DNA from: Streptomyces polyasparticus
Lineage (GTDB): Bacteria > Actinomycetota > Actinomycetes > Streptomycetales > Streptomycetaceae
Reading direction: 5' to 3'
Length of the DNA stretch: 64,000 nucleotides
Assembly: GCF_014493765.1 (NCBI RefSeq)
Contig: NZ_JACTVJ010000025.1
Location: 1 to 64,000 of the forward strand
The position numbers and the translations under genes were made by a program. The notes under the pieces were generated by a model. That model saw nothing but the letters and a program-made list of their open reading frames with translations, was not told where the DNA came from and searched no databases. This document shows positions 14,295-24,194 of this stretch, one piece after another (position 1 is the first letter of the stretch; every line of letters begins with the position of its first letter).

Positions 14295-17039
14295 ATGGCC
14301 TCACGTCCCTCCGCAGCCAAGAAGCCCCCTGCCAAGAAGGCGGCGGCGCCCAAGAAGGCTCCGGCGAAAAAGGCCACGGCAGCCAAGGCGCCGGCCAAGA
14401 AGGCGCCCGCCAAGAAGGCCGCGGCCAAGCCGGCGCCGAAGCCCGCCCCGAATCCCACCGGTGGCGTCTACAAGCTCGCCCGCGCCGTCTGGCTCGGTCT
14501 CGCACACGCGGTGGGGGCGACCTTCCGCGGCATAGGGCGTGGCGCCAAGGGCCTCGACCCCGCACACCGCAAGGACGGCCTCGCGCTGCTGCTGCTCGGG
14601 CTCGCCCTGATCGTGGCGGCCGGCACCTGGTCCCAACTCCGCGGCCCGGTGGGCGATCTGGTCGAGCTCCTGGTCACGGGCGCGTTCGGCCGTCTCGACC
14701 TGCTCGTACCACTGCTGCTCGGCGGGATGGCCGTACGGTTCATCCGCCACCCCGAGCAGCAGGAGGCCAACGGCCGTATCGTCATCGGGCTTTCGGCCCT
14801 GGTCATCGGCGTGCTCGGCCAGGTGCACATCGCGTGCGGGGCGCCCGGACGCGGTGAGGGGACCGAGGCCATAAGGGACGCCGGCGGGCTGATCGGCTGG
14901 GCCGCGTCCCGTCCCCTGATCTTCACGATGGGCGAGGTGCTCGCCGTACCGCTGCTCGTCCTGCTCACCGTCTTCGGCCTCCTCGTCGTCACGGCGACCC
15001 CGGTGAACGCCATTCCGCAGCGGCTCAGGCTGCTGGGCCAGAAGCTCGGCATCATCCAGCCCGACCCGGCCGCCGTGGAGTTCATGGACGGGGCCGAGGA
15101 CGACGCGCGCTACGACGAGCAGTGGCGCGAGGCGCTGCCCGCGTCCCCGCGCGGCCGCCGCAGGCAGCAGGCCGCCCCGGACCCGTACGACCCGGAGAAG
15201 GCCGAGGAGGAGGCGCTCACCAAGCGGCGCCGGCCGCGCCGCACGAGCGCGCGCCCCGAGATGGAGCCTTCGCTCGACGCGATCGACGTGGCCGCGGCGG
15301 CCGCCGCCGCGCTCGACGGCGCGGTGATGCACGGGATGCCGCCCTCGCCGATCGTCGCCGACCTCACCCAGGGCGTCACAGTGGAGCGGCCCGAGCCGAC
15401 GCCGACGCCGGTGCCGAGCGCCCGTATCCGGGAAGCCGCACCTGCTCCGGCACCGGCTCCCGAGGCGCCGCGCGCCGAGAGCTCCGTACCCGACCTCACC
15501 AAGTCCGCGCCCGAAGCGCCCCGCGATCTGCCGCCGCGCGCCGAGCAGCTCCAGCTCTCCGGCGACATCACGTACGCGCTGCCCTCGCTCGATCTCCTGG
15601 AGCGCGGCGGGCCCGGCAAGTCGCGCAGCGCCGCGAACGACGCCGTGGTGGCCTCGCTGAGCAATGTGTTCGCCGAGTTCAAGGTCGATGCCGACGTCAC
15701 CGGCTTCACCCGCGGTCCGACGGTCACGCGCTACGAGGTCGAGCTCGGCCCCGCAGTGAAGGTCGAGAAGATCACGGCCCTGGCGAAGAACATCGCGTAC
15801 GCGGTCGCCTCGCCGGACGTCCGGATCATCAGCCCGATCCCCGGCAAGTCCGCGGTCGGCATCGAGATCCCGAACACCGACCGCGAGATGGTCAACGTCG
15901 GCGACGTGCTCCGGCTCGCGGACGCGGCCGAGGACGACCACCCGATGCTGGTCGCGCTCGGCAAGGACGTCGAGGGCGGCTACGTCATGGCGAACATCGC
16001 CAAGATGCCGCACATCCTGGTCGCCGGCGCCACCGGCTCCGGCAAGTCCTCCTGCATCAACTGCCTGATCACCTCGATCATGGTGCGCGCCACCCCGGAG
16101 GACGTACGCCTCGTCCTCGTGGACCCCAAGCGCGTGGAGCTGACCGCGTACGAGGGCATCCCGCACCTGATCACGCCGATCATCACGAACCCGAAGCGGG
16201 CCGCCGAGGCCCTGCAGTGGGTCGTGCGCGAGATGGATCTGCGTTACGACGACCTCGCGGCGTACGGGTTCCGGCATATCGACGACTTCAACGAGGCCGT
16301 ACGCAACGGCAAGGTCACTCCGCCGCTCGGCAGCGAGCGCGAGCTCCAGCCGTACCCGTATCTACTGGTGATCGTCGACGAGCTCGCGGACCTGATGATG
16401 GTCGCGCCGCGCGACGTCGAGGACTCGATCGTGCGCATCACCCAGCTCGCGCGCGCCGCCGGTATCCACCTGGTGCTCGCGACGCAGCGTCCGTCCGTGG
16501 ACGTCGTGACCGGTCTGATCAAGGCGAACGTGCCCTCACGGCTCGCCTTCGCCACCTCCTCGCTCGCCGACAGCCGGGTCATCCTCGACCAGCCGGGCGC
16601 CGAGAAGCTGATCGGCAAGGGCGACGGGCTCTTCCTGCCGATGGGCGCGAACAAGCCGACCCGTATGCAGGGCGCGTTCGTCACCGAGGCCGAGATCGCC
16701 GCCGTCGTGCAGCACTGCAAGGACCAGATGGCGCCCGTGTTCCGGGAGGACGTCACGGTCGGCACGAAGCAGAAGAAGGAGATCGACGAGGAGATCGGCG
16801 ACGACCTGGACCTGCTGTGCCAGGCCGCCGAGCTGGTCGTCTCGACCCAGTTCGGGTCGACCTCGATGCTCCAGCGCAAGCTCCGGGTCGGGTTCGCGAA
16901 GGCGGGGCGCCTGATGGACCTGATGGAGTCGCGGAACATCGTCGGACCCAGCGAAGGCTCGAAAGCCAGGGACGTTCTGGTCAAGCCGGATGAATTGGAT
17001 GGAGTGCTGGCAGGGATCCGCGGGGAGGCTCACCCATAA
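14295..17039 (+). CDS. ftsK: DNA translocase FtsK/SpoIIIE
   Basis: The 914-residue product moves chromosomal DNA through closing septa, important when many sporulation septa form at once. An alanine/lysine/proline-rich N-terminus precedes four to five membrane helices (about 80-260), then an acidic/proline linker, then the motor. Walker A is GATGSGKSS with K584 and Walker B is VIVDELAD at 695-696. The C-terminal gamma winged helix (LLCQAAELVVSTQFGSTSMLQRKLRVGFAKAGRLMD in two blocks) reads polar DNA sites. ATG 14295 is chosen because TAACCT at 14282-14287 sits where a -10 box would start a leaderless mRNA at the ATG. GTG 14259 is the alternative. Confidence 0.95.
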   Translation: MASRPSAAKKPPAKKAAAPKKAPAKKATAAKAPAKKAPAKKAAAKPAPKPAPNPTGGVYKLARAVWLGLAHAVGATFRGIGRGAKGLDPAHRKDGLALLLLGLALIVAAGTWSQLRGPVGDLVELLVTGAFGRLDLLVPLLLGGMAVRFIRHPEQQEANGRIVIGLSALVIGVLGQVHIACGAPGRGEGTEAIRDAGGLIGWAASRPLIFTMGEVLAVPLLVLLTVFGLLVVTATPVNAIPQRLRLLGQKLGIIQPDPAAVEFMDGAEDDARYDEQWREALPASPRGRRRQQAAPDPYDPEKAEEEALTKRRRPRRTSARPEMEPSLDAIDVAAAAAAALDGAVMHGMPPSPIVADLTQGVTVERPEPTPTPVPSARIREAAPAPAPAPEAPRAESSVPDLTKSAPEAPRDLPPRAEQLQLSGDITYALPSLDLLERGGPGKSRSAANDAVVASLSNVFAEFKVDADVTGFTRGPTVTRYEVELGPAVKVEKITALAKNIAYAVASPDVRIISPIPGKSAVGIEIPNTDREMVNVGDVLRLADAAEDDHPMLVALGKDVEGGYVMANIAKMPHILVAGATGSGKSSCINCLITSIMVRATPEDVRLVLVDPKRVELTAYEGIPHLITPIITNPKRAAEALQWVVREMDLRYDDLAAYGFRHIDDFNEAVRNGKVTPPLGSERELQPYPYLLVIVDELADLMMVAPRDVEDSIVRITQLARAAGIHLVLATQRPSVDVVTGLIKANVPSRLAFATSSLADSRVILDQPGAEKLIGKGDGLFLPMGANKPTRMQGAFVTEAEIAAVVQHCKDQMAPVFREDVTVGTKQKKEIDEEIGDDLDLLCQAAELVVSTQFGSTSMLQRKLRVGFAKAGRLMDLMESRNIVGPSEGSKARDVLVKPDELDGVLAGIRGEAHP

Positions 17040-17174
17040 GGGGACGGCAGGCAACCGTTTCTCTTCGGACCACGTCAAGTTGGATGGAGGGAAGGCGACC
17101 TGTCCCACCATCAGGATGTCCGGTCATGGCCAATGTCCGGCCAGCCTGATGGCGTACAAAGTGCTCCCGCCCGG

Positions 17175-17205
17175 TTGCCTCACCCTTTCGTACCCCCCCT
17201 AGACT
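17175..17205 (+). promoter_or_regulatory. Probable housekeeping promoter of the RodZ-like gene
   Basis: TTGCCT (17175-17180) and TAGACT (17200-17205), 19 bp apart, resemble -35 and -10 boxes of the principal sigma factor. Transcription would begin near 17212, leaving a leader of about 34 nt. Confidence 0.55.
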
Positions 17206-17245
17206 GAACGTCCAGCAGGTGGCTACACGCTCGAAAGGCGCCCCC

Positions 17246-18091
17246 GTGTCCATCGGCAACTCCCCTGAAGACGACCGTCCTTCCTTCCCGGAGGACGAGG
17301 ACCGTCCCTCGATCGGCCGAGCCCTGCAGCTCGCCCGCATCGACGCGCGCCTCACGGTCGACGAGGTCAGCGCGGCGACCCGCGTCCGGGTACCGATCGT
17401 GCATGCGATCGAACAGGACGACTTCTCGCGCTGCGGTGGCGACGTCTATGCACGTGGGCATATCCGCACCATCGCGCACGCCGTCGGCATCGACCCCGCG
17501 CCGCTGCTCGCCCAGTTCACCGAGGAGCGCGGCGGCCGGCCGAGCCCGACGCCCGCGGCCCCGCTGTTCGAGGCCGAACGCATCCGCCCCGAGCCGCGCC
17601 GGCCCAACTGGACCGCCGCCATGGTCGCCGCGATCGTCGCGGTGGTCGGCTTCGTCGGGTTCACGATGTTCAGCGACTCCGACAAGAGCGGCAAGAACTC
17701 CGTGGCCGAGGGCTCCGTGGCGCCCTCGACCAGCAAGCCCGCCGACAAGCCGGCGCCGCAGAAGCCGGCCGACCCCAAGCCGGACCCGGCGGACAGCGCG
17801 ATCGCCGGTGCCCCGAAGGACAAGGTCACCGTCCTGATCAGCGCGGACCAGGGCAAGAGCTGGATCTCCGTCAAGGATCACAACGGCGTGACGATGTTCG
17901 ACGGGTTCCTCGACAAGGGCCAGACCAAGACCTTCATGGACGACGAGCGCATCGATCTCGTGCTCGGGAACGCAGGCGCCATAAAGCTCTTCGTCAACGG
18001 CAAGGAGATCAAGGACGATTTCCAGCCGGGCCAGGTCGAGCGGCTCTCGTACACCAAGGGCGACGCGGGAGAGGACCCCGAAGTCGGCTGA
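17246..18091 (+). CDS. RodZ-like membrane protein (HTH_25, TM, DUF4115)
   Basis: The 281-residue product has a cytoplasmic XRE/HTH_25 domain (about 25-95: [27 protein letters not shown] region and [13 protein letters not shown]). One membrane helix follows ([21 protein letters not shown]), then a Pro/Lys/Asp-rich linker and an extracytoplasmic DUF4115 beta domain. This is the architecture of RodZ, which anchors the elongation machinery to MreB; a role in cell shape or growth is inferred. GTG 17246 is preferred ([19 protein letters not shown]) over GTG 17219. It has its own promoter and terminator. Confidence 0.85.
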   Translation: MSIGNSPEDDRPSFPEDEDRPSIGRALQLARIDARLTVDEVSAATRVRVPIVHAIEQDDFSRCGGDVYARGHIRTIAHAVGIDPAPLLAQFTEERGGRPSPTPAAPLFEAERIRPEPRRPNWTAAMVAAIVAVVGFVGFTMFSDSDKSGKNSVAEGSVAPSTSKPADKPAPQKPADPKPDPADSAIAGAPKDKVTVLISADQGKSWISVKDHNGVTMFDGFLDKGQTKTFMDDERIDLVLGNAGAIKLFVNGKEIKDDFQPGQVERLSYTKGDAGEDPEVG

Positions 18092-18103
18092 CCTGCGCTT
18101 CGT

Positions 18104-18141
18104 ACGCCCCGCCGGGTTGGTGCCCGGCGGGGCGTCGCGTT
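18104..18141 (+). terminator. Intrinsic terminator after the RodZ-like gene
   Basis: A perfect 13-bp stem (18104-18116 with 18123-18135) has loop TTGGTG and is followed by CGCGTTTT. Confidence 0.9.
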
Positions 18142-18218
18142 TTCCGGGCCGGGCCCCCGCAGGCGGCCGGGAGGCCTGGCGGCGAGGGCGGGCAGGTGAA
18201 CCAGATACTCTGGACGTT

Positions 18219-19676
18219 ATGCCCGAACGCCGTACCGTCGCCCTTGTCACTCTTGGCTGCGCCCGTAACGAGGTGGACTCGGAGGAGCTCGCAGGCCGCT
18301 TGGAGGCGGACGGCTGGGAGCTCGTCGAGGACGCCTCGGACGCGGATGTCGCCGTCGTCAACACCTGCGGATTCGTCGATGCCGCCAAGAAGGATTCCGT
18401 CGACGCCCTGCTCGAGGCCAATGACCTCAAGGACCATGGCAGGACCCAGGCCGTCGTGGCCGTGGGCTGCATGGCCGAGCGGTACGGCAAGGAGCTCGCC
18501 GAGGCGCTGCCCGAAGCCGACGGAGTGCTCGGCTTCGACGACTACACCGACATCTCCAGCCGTCTGAACACCATCCTCAGCGGCGGCAACATCGAGGCGC
18601 ACGCGCCGCGCGACCGCCGAAAGCTCCTTCCGATCACGCCCGCCGAGCGCCAGGCCGCCGCCGCGGGCACGGCGCTGCCCGGGCACGCCCAGGCCCCCGA
18701 GGACCTCCCGGAGGGTCTGGCTCCGGAGTCCGGTCCCCGTGCGCCCCTGCGCCGCCGTATGGGCACCTCGCCCGTCGCCTCCGTGAAGCTGGCCTCCGGC
18801 TGCGACCGGCGCTGCTCGTTCTGCGCCATCCCGTCCTTCCGCGGCTCGTTCATCTCGCGCCGTCCCTCGGACGTGCTCGGCGAGACCCGCTGGCTGGCCG
18901 AGCAGGGCGTCAAGGAGATCATGCTGGTCTCCGAGAACAACACCTCGTACGGCAAGGACCTCGGCGACATCCGTCTCCTGGAGACCCTCCTTCCCGAGCT
19001 CGCGGCGGTCGACGGGATCGAGCGGGTGCGCGTCAGCTATCTGCAGCCGGCCGAGATGCGCCCGGGCCTGATCGACGTGCTGACCTCGACGGAGAACGTC
19101 GCCCCGTACTTCGACCTCTCCTTCCAGCACTCCGCGCCGAACGTGCTGCGCGCCATGCGCCGCTTCGGCGACACCGACCGCTTCCTCGAGCTGCTCGACA
19201 CGATCCGCGCCAAGGCCCCCACGGCCGGTGTGCGGTCCAACTTCATCGTCGGCTTCCCCGGTGAGACCGAGGCGGACGTGGACGAGCTGGAGCGCTTCCT
19301 CACGGGGGCGCGGCTCGACGCGATCGGTGTCTTCGGCTACTCCGACGAGGACGGCACCGAGGCGGCCACGTACGACAACAAGCTGGACGAGGACGTGGTC
19401 GCCCAGCGGCTCGCGCGGATCTCGCAGCTGGCCGAGGAGCTGACCCACCAGCGGGCCGACGAGCGCGTGGGGGAGACCCTGCGGGTGCTCGTCGAGTCCG
19501 TGGACGACGAGGACGGGGCCGTCGGCCGCGGCGCCCACCAGGCACCCGAGACCGACGGACAGGTGGTGTTCACGTCGAGTCAGGGCTTGACTGTCGGTCG
19601 TATGGTCGAGGCAAAGGTCGTCGGCACCGAGGGCGTCGACCTGGTCGTGGAGTGTCTTGAGGAGGCGGGCAGATGA
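18219..19676 (+). CDS. rimO: Ribosomal protein S12 methylthiotransferase RimO
   Basis: The 485-residue radical-SAM enzyme adds a methylthio group to an aspartate of ribosomal protein S12. The N-terminal UPF0004 domain carries cluster cysteines at C14 (LVTLGCARN) and in VVNTCGF and [10 protein letters not shown]. The radical-SAM domain has the CDRRCSFC signature, and a TRAM-like C-terminus follows. Between the first two domains lies an Ala/Pro-rich linker longer than I recall in enteric RimO. ATG 18219 follows TACTCT (18206-18211) by seven bases, so the mRNA is probably leaderless. It heads a tightly coupled rimO-pgsA-cinA operon with ATGA and GTGA overlaps. Confidence 0.95.
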   Translation: MPERRTVALVTLGCARNEVDSEELAGRLEADGWELVEDASDADVAVVNTCGFVDAAKKDSVDALLEANDLKDHGRTQAVVAVGCMAERYGKELAEALPEADGVLGFDDYTDISSRLNTILSGGNIEAHAPRDRRKLLPITPAERQAAAAGTALPGHAQAPEDLPEGLAPESGPRAPLRRRMGTSPVASVKLASGCDRRCSFCAIPSFRGSFISRRPSDVLGETRWLAEQGVKEIMLVSENNTSYGKDLGDIRLLETLLPELAAVDGIERVRVSYLQPAEMRPGLIDVLTSTENVAPYFDLSFQHSAPNVLRAMRRFGDTDRFLELLDTIRAKAPTAGVRSNFIVGFPGETEADVDELERFLTGARLDAIGVFGYSDEDGTEAATYDNKLDEDVVAQRLARISQLAEELTHQRADERVGETLRVLVESVDDEDGAVGRGAHQAPETDGQVVFTSSQGLTVGRMVEAKVVGTEGVDLVVECLEEAGR

Positions 19677-20341
19677 CGGGAGTCCCGGCATCGGCGGCGG
19701 GCGGGACCGGTGGCAAGCCGGTGCCCGGCGGCAAGCTGGGTGCTGCGGCCGTCAATCAGGCCAGCCTCTGGAACATCGCCAACATCCTCACCATGATCCG
19801 GCTGCTCCTCGTGCCGGGATTCGTGCTGCTCATGCTGGCCAACGGCGGGTACGACCCGGCCTGGCGCTCGCTCGCCTGGGCTGCCTTCGCCATCGCCATG
19901 ATCACGGACCTGTTCGACGGACATCTCGCCCGTACGTACAACCTCGTCACCGACTTCGGTAAGATCGCCGACCCGATCGCCGACAAGGCGATCATGGGCG
20001 CCGCGCTGATCTGCCTCTCGTACCTCGGTGATCTGCCGTGGTGGGTGACCGGCGTGATCCTCGGCCGGGAACTCGGCATCACGCTCCTTCGTTTCATCGT
20101 CATCCGGTACGGAGTGATCCCGGCGAGCCGTGGCGGCAAGCTCAAGACGCTTGCGCAGGGCATCGCCGTCGGGATGTACGTCCTGGCGCTCACCGGTCCG
20201 CTGGCCACGCTGCGGTTCTGGGTGATGGCCATAGCCGTGGTGCTCACTGTGGGTACCGGCCTGGACTATGTGCGCCAGGCCGTTGTGCTGCGGCGCCAGG
20301 GGCTCGCGCAGGAGCGGGCCGAGGCGCTGGAGCGGTCGTGA
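19673..20341 (+). CDS. pgsA: CDP-diacylglycerol-glycerol-3-phosphate 3-phosphatidyltransferase PgsA
   Basis: The 222-residue membrane protein makes phosphatidylglycerol phosphate, precursor of PG and cardiolipin. The CDP-alcohol phosphotransferase signature DG-x2-AR-x8-G-x3-D-x3-D is complete ([20 protein letters not shown] then IADK). Five to six membrane helices are visible. The start ATG overlaps the rimO stop (ATGA), indicating translational coupling. Confidence 0.95.
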   Translation: MTGVPASAAGGTGGKPVPGGKLGAAAVNQASLWNIANILTMIRLLLVPGFVLLMLANGGYDPAWRSLAWAAFAIAMITDLFDGHLARTYNLVTDFGKIADPIADKAIMGAALICLSYLGDLPWWVTGVILGRELGITLLRFIVIRYGVIPASRGGKLKTLAQGIAVGMYVLALTGPLATLRFWVMAIAVVLTVGTGLDYVRQAVVLRRQGLAQERAEALERS

Positions 20342-20910
20342 CCGCCGGGGCCGCCGAGGTGGTGGCGGCGGAGGTGCAGCGGCTCCTTGTCTCACGGGGT
20401 GAAACGCTGGCCGTCGCCGAGTCCCTCACCGGAGGTATGGTCGCCGCAGAGCTCACGGCCGTGCCGGGCGCCTCCAAGGTGCTGCGCGGCTCCGTCACCG
20501 CGTATGCCACCGAGATCAAGCACTCGGTGCTCGGCGTGGACGGTGCGCTTCTTGCCGGTCGCGGCGCGGTCGATCCCGAGGTCGCACGGCAGATGGCCGT
20601 CGGTGTGCGCCGACTGCTCGGTGCGGACTGGGGCATCGCGACCACCGGTGTCGCCGGGCCCGACCCACAGGACGGGCAGCCCGTCGGGACGGTCTACGTG
20701 GCTGTCGCCGGACCGGCCGAAGAGGTCACGGAACCGGACGAACCCACCGGGCGGCCTCGTCCGGAACATGGGAAAGTCGCTGCTCTGAGGTTGAACGGCG
20801 ACCGTACGGAAATTCGTATGGAGAGTGTACGGAGCGTGCTTGGACTGCTCGTGAGCCAACTGACCGGGAATGCGAGCGCACAGGATACGGAACAGAACGG
20901 GGGGAATTGA
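20338..20910 (+). CDS. cinA: CinA C-terminal domain protein (nicotinamide-nucleotide amidase)
   Basis: The 190-residue product consists only of the CinA-C/PncC amidase domain, with the family motifs [28 protein letters not shown] and [15 protein letters not shown]...GTVYVA. The N-terminal COG1058 domain of full CinA is absent. The enzyme deamidates NMN to nicotinic acid mononucleotide in the pyridine-nucleotide cycle. GTG 20338 overlaps the pgsA stop. An insertion of charged residues ([15 protein letters not shown]) interrupts the last strand region. Confidence 0.92.
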   Translation: MTAGAAEVVAAEVQRLLVSRGETLAVAESLTGGMVAAELTAVPGASKVLRGSVTAYATEIKHSVLGVDGALLAGRGAVDPEVARQMAVGVRRLLGADWGIATTGVAGPDPQDGQPVGTVYVAVAGPAEEVTEPDEPTGRPRPEHGKVAALRLNGDRTEIRMESVRSVLGLLVSQLTGNASAQDTEQNGGN

Positions 20911-21019
20911 TGTTTGCAGCCCTGAGTGAACACGACATCGCTCCCCGCACGGCCGCCCCGCGAGGCGGTACGGTGGGGCGTGAAGGATGCGGCTACGCGG
21001 TCCGAGGAGGGAGCCACCG

Positions 21020-21406
21020 ATGATTCTGCTCCGTCGCCTGCTGGGTGACGTGCTGCGTCGGCAGCGCCAGCGCCAGGGCCGTACTCTGCGCGAAGTCTCC
21101 TCGTCCGCCCGAGTCTCGCTCGGCTATCTCTCCGAGGTGGAGCGGGGGCAGAAGGAGGCATCCTCCGAGCTGCTGTCCGCGATTTGCGACGCGTTGGACG
21201 TACGGATGTCCGAGCTCATGCGTGAGGTCAGTGACGAGCTGTCGCTCGCCGAGCTGGCCGCATCGGCCGCCGCGGGTGAGACCGCGCGCGAACCGGTGCC
21301 CGCCGGAGTGCGTCCCATGCTCAATTCCGTCTCCGTGACCGGTGTGCCGCCGGAACGGGTCACCATCAAGGCGCCCGCCGAGGCCGTCGACGTGGTGGCG
21401 GCCTGA
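21020..21406 (+). CDS. clgR: XRE-family regulator ClgR of clp and lon protease genes
   Basis: The 128-residue product has an N-terminal helix-turn-helix ([35 protein letters not shown], two adjacent blocks) and a disordered C-terminus ending VDVVAA. In Streptomyces lividans ClgR activates clpP, clpC and lon and is itself a ClpP substrate through a C-terminal Ala-Ala, which is present here. The gene sits directly after cinA, as in other streptomycetes. RBS GAGGAGGGA lies about 8 nt upstream of ATG 21020. Confidence 0.93.
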   Translation: MILLRRLLGDVLRRQRQRQGRTLREVSSSARVSLGYLSEVERGQKEASSELLSAICDALDVRMSELMREVSDELSLAELAASAAAGETAREPVPAGVRPMLNSVSVTGVPPERVTIKAPAEAVDVVAA

Positions 21407-21431
21407 TCGCCTTTCGGTTTTTCGGCTTTTC

Positions 21432-21475
21432 CCTGATCCCCGGCCGGGTACTCCGGCCGGGGATCAGGCGTTTCC
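21432..21475 (+). terminator. Intrinsic terminator after clgR
   Basis: A perfect 16-bp stem (21432-21447 with 21453-21468) with a 5-nt loop is followed by CGTTT. Confidence 0.9.
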
Positions 21476-21593
21476 GGGCGCGCGCCAGGACTTTGGTCCC
21501 GAGGGTACGGGACCTTCGAAATGCCCCCCTTTGTGATGGCGTGCCAAGGTGGAGAGAGCCGGATTTCCGTTCCGAAAGGTGGCGAGGAAGCGC

Positions 21594-22064
21594 ATGTACG
21601 TCGTGAAGAGCCCGTTGTCCGATGCGGATCTCAAGGTCGTGTCCGAGGCGCTCCAGGGCGCGCTCGTGGATCTGGTGGATCTCTCGCTCGTGGCCAAGCA
21701 GATCCACTGGAACGTCGTCGGGCCCCGGTTCCGCTCCGTTCATCTGCAGCTCGACGAGGTCGTGGACACCGCGCGGCTGCACTCCGACACGGTGGCCGAG
21801 CGTGCCTCGACCCTCGGCGTCTCGCCGGACGGGCGGGCCGCGACCGTGGCGAAGACCAGTGGCATCGGTGCGGTGCACGAGGGCTGGGTCAAGGACGTGG
21901 ATGCCGTACGGGCGCTGGTGGACGCGCTCGGTGCGGTGATCACGCGGATGCGCGAGCGGGTGGACGCGACCGGTGACGCGGACCCCGTGAGCCAGGACAT
22001 CTTCATCGGGATCACCGCCGACCTCGAGAAGCACCACTGGATGTTCCAGGCCGAGAACGGCTGA
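21594..22064 (+). CDS. dps: Dps-family ferritin-like DNA-protection protein
   Basis: The 156-residue product is a four-helix Dps subunit. It carries LVAKQIHWNVVGPRFRSVHLQLDEVVDTARLHSD (read as two blocks), whose H, D and E residues form the ferroxidase site shared between subunits. Dps dodecamers oxidise and store iron and compact DNA under stress. The position after clgR matches the gene I recall as dpsB (SCO5756) in S. coelicolor. ATG 21594 has a GAGGAAG RBS four bases upstream. Confidence 0.93.
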   Translation: MYVVKSPLSDADLKVVSEALQGALVDLVDLSLVAKQIHWNVVGPRFRSVHLQLDEVVDTARLHSDTVAERASTLGVSPDGRAATVAKTSGIGAVHEGWVKDVDAVRALVDALGAVITRMRERVDATGDADPVSQDIFIGITADLEKHHWMFQAENG

Positions 22065-22077
22065 GGCCGGTCAGGTG

Positions 22078-22110
22078 CGAAGGGGACCGCCCGGCGGGTG
22101 GTCCCCTTCG
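22078..22110. terminator. Convergent terminator between dps and the following minus-strand gene
   Basis: Inverted repeat CGAAGGGGACC (22078-22088) pairs with 22100-22110. It lies between two convergent stop codons and reads similarly on both strands. Confidence 0.8.
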
Positions 22111-22127
22111 GCGTTCCCCGGGAGCGC

Positions 22128-22985
22128 TCAGCCCTTGGGCGTCTGCTCGCCCTGCCGGGTGAGGGAGCCGAGAAGCAGGTGGTTCTGGAGCAAGGGCAAG
22201 GCGTCGGCGTAGCGGTCGAGTGGTGGGAGTCCGTTGATCTCCCGTAGGGCGTCGCCGAGCATCGTCACGGTTTGGCCGATCACCGTGGTCGGTGCCACCC
22301 AGATGAGGAAGGTGCCGGTGAGGGCCCGTGTGAGTCCGGCGCCCGGTCCGTCGAGACGGGCCGCGGTCGCGTCGACTGCCAGGGCGGCGGCGGTGTCCAG
22401 GTCGCCGTACGCGGCATTGAGGCCGACGGTCGCCCAGTCGAAGAACTGCCGTTCCCGCTCGGCCGTCTCACGGGTGTCGATGAGCTGGGTGCGCCGATCG
22501 GGTTCCTCGCGGCGGTCGGGAACGCGGCGGTCGGGCTCCAGGAACACGGGGCAGCTGACGGCCACCGTGTCCGTCGCGTCGGCGGTCCGGGTCTCGTGGA
22601 AGCGGATGGCCAGATGACGGATGCGGTCGTTCGCCTCGTCGCAGCTCGTGGGGGCGGGGTCCTTGTCGAGTTCGGCGAGGGCCGTGGCGAGGACGCGGTC
22701 CTCGTTGACGAAGAAGGGCACCTCGGCTCGGAGGGTGGGCGCGGTTTCGGTGCTGGGCGCGGCCTCGGGGGTAGGGCTGCCGGGAAGGGGAGAGTGCTCG
22801 GGGCCGTCATCGTCGATCTGCTCCGCCGTCGGGTCTGCGGACCGGCGCATGTACTCGGGTAAACGCGGCGTCGGCGTGGGCAGCGGTTCGGGTGCGGGCT
22901 GCGCCGACATGCTCGGCGGGGGTTCCGGCTCCGAGCGGTCGCGCGGAGAGGAGGGCGGGCGTGGTGGGCCGAAACCGGGACTCAT
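22128..22985 (-). CDS. Uncharacterised proline-rich protein
   Basis: I do not recognise this 285-residue protein. The first 80 residues are disordered and rich in Pro, Ser and Glu. The rest is helical and alanine-rich, starting around EVPFFVNEDRVLATALAELDKD. One moderately hydrophobic segment (LTRALTGTFLIWVAPTTVIG) could be a membrane helix or a buried one. It is divergent from a small membrane protein; the pair may be functionally linked, which is inference only. The start is uncertain because the N-terminus is low-complexity. Confidence 0.6.
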   Translation of the reverse strand: MSPGFGPPRPPSSPRDRSEPEPPPSMSAQPAPEPLPTPTPRLPEYMRRSADPTAEQIDDDGPEHSPLPGSPTPEAAPSTETAPTLRAEVPFFVNEDRVLATALAELDKDPAPTSCDEANDRIRHLAIRFHETRTADATDTVAVSCPVFLEPDRRVPDRREEPDRRTQLIDTRETAERERQFFDWATVGLNAAYGDLDTAAALAVDATAARLDGPGAGLTRALTGTFLIWVAPTTVIGQTVTMLGDALREINGLPPLDRYADALPLLQNHLLLGSLTRQGEQTPKG

Positions 22986-23122
22986 CGAGTGCGCCTCCTC
23001 GAAGCCGTGGACCGACCGGACGAGTGTGCGGTCCTGGATGCGGCCCGGGCAAGAGGGGCGGAGACTGGGGCCCAGGGTGCGGCGGTCCGGCTTCGATGCG
23101 GACCGCGCTGGAGGTGAGCGCC

Positions 23123-23473
23123 ATGGCAGCTGGGACCGCTCTCGTACGCAACGTGCCCCGCGGGCTGCTTGTCGTCCTGGCGCTGGCGGGCGGGATCGTG
23201 TGGTGGTGGGCGATGGGCCGCCTCGTGTTCGCTCCCGGCCGGGCCGGAGTCGTCGAGGCCTCCATAGCCGCCGGCGGGTGGGGGCTGAGTCTGCTGCCCG
23301 TGCATACGGTGCCGTGGGCGCGCGCTGTGGGGCCCCGGCGGGTGCGGGCCGCCTATCGGGCGCGGGCGCGGCGGCAGGCGCTGTGGCGGCGGGTGGTGGG
23401 CGACGGGCGGATGTCCCGTCTCACCACGGCATGGCGACGCCGCCGTTGGGGCGGAGGATCTGGCCCGTCGTGA
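23123..23473 (+). CDS. Small two-helix membrane protein, unknown function
   Basis: The 116-residue product has two hydrophobic helices (LLVVLALAGGIVWWWAMG and ASIAAGGWGLSLLP) and a very basic C-terminal tail with repeated Arg and Trp, presumably cytoplasmic. ATG 23123 has GGAGGT eight bases upstream, better than ATG 23096. The last 53 bp overlap the end of the convergent SDR gene, so the C-terminal tail is the antisense of SDR codons. Confidence 0.55.
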   Translation: MAAGTALVRNVPRGLLVVLALAGGIVWWWAMGRLVFAPGRAGVVEASIAAGGWGLSLLPVHTVPWARAVGPRRVRAAYRARARRQALWRRVVGDGRMSRLTTAWRRRRWGGGSGPS

Positions 23474-24188
23474 ACGAGGCCGCGTCGGATGCCAGATGCA
23501 GCACCGCGTGCGCGATCTCCTCGGGCAGACCGACCCGGCCGAGCGGGGACATCTTCGACATCAGGGCCTCGGTGTGGGCTTGGACCTCGCTGTTGTTGTG
23601 CCGCAGCGTCATCGGTGTGCGGATCCAGCCGGGGGCGACCGCGTTGACGCGGATGCCGTGCCGGCCGATCTCGGTCGCGAGGGTCTTGGTGAGCTGGACG
23701 ACGGCGGCCTTCGCGGCTCCGTAGCAGAGCAGGCCCGGGCCGCCGGTGTCGACCGCGCCCGAGGCCATGGTGATGATGCTGCCCTTGGTGCCGTTGGCGA
23801 TCATCACGCGGGCGACTTCCTGGCAGGCGTACAGGATGCCCTTGAAGTTGATGTCCAGGACCCGGTCGAGGTCCTCGTCCGTGGTCTCGAGCACGGGGCT
23901 GCTGTGCATGACGCCGGCGACGGCGGCGAGGATGTCCGGCTGCGCCTGGACGATGGCCGCCTTGATCTGCGTACGGTCCGTCACGTCGAGGACGTGGGTA
24001 TGGGCCGTGCCGCCCTCGGCCTTCACGGCCGTCGCGGTTTCGTGCAGGCCTTCCGCGTCGCGGTCCGCGCAGTGCACGACGGCGCCCGCGCGGGCGAGCA
24101 GCAGCGCGCTCTCGCGGCCGATACCGCTGGCGGCTCCGGTGATGAACGCGGTGCGGCCGGTGAGGTCGTACGCCTGGATGACGGGCAT
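23421..24188 (-). CDS. Short-chain dehydrogenase/reductase
   Basis: The 255-residue classical SDR has the cofactor motif TGAASGIG at about residues 18-25, the NNAG equivalent replaced by VAGVMHS, a serine in ITMASGAVD and catalytic YGAAK. It oxidises or reduces an alcohol or ketone; the substrate is unknown. ATG 24188 is chosen. A longer reading from TTG 24224 would place start codons inside what looks like a -35 box and operator. Confidence 0.9.
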   Translation of the reverse strand: MPVIQAYDLTGRTAFITGAASGIGRESALLLARAGAVVHCADRDAEGLHETATAVKAEGGTAHTHVLDVTDRTQIKAAIVQAQPDILAAVAGVMHSSPVLETTDEDLDRVLDINFKGILYACQEVARVMIANGTKGSIITMASGAVDTGGPGLLCYGAAKAAVVQLTKTLATEIGRHGIRVNAVAPGWIRTPMTLRHNNSEVQAHTEALMSKMSPLGRVGLPEEIAHAVLHLASDAASFTTGQILRPNGGVAMPW

Positions 24189-24194
24189 GGTCGG

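Noticed and set aside
20911-21019. ClgR autoregulatory site (CGC-N5-GCG type) upstream of clgR
   Set aside because: Only one half-site-like match (CGC-TCCCC-GCA) is present; symmetry is incomplete.
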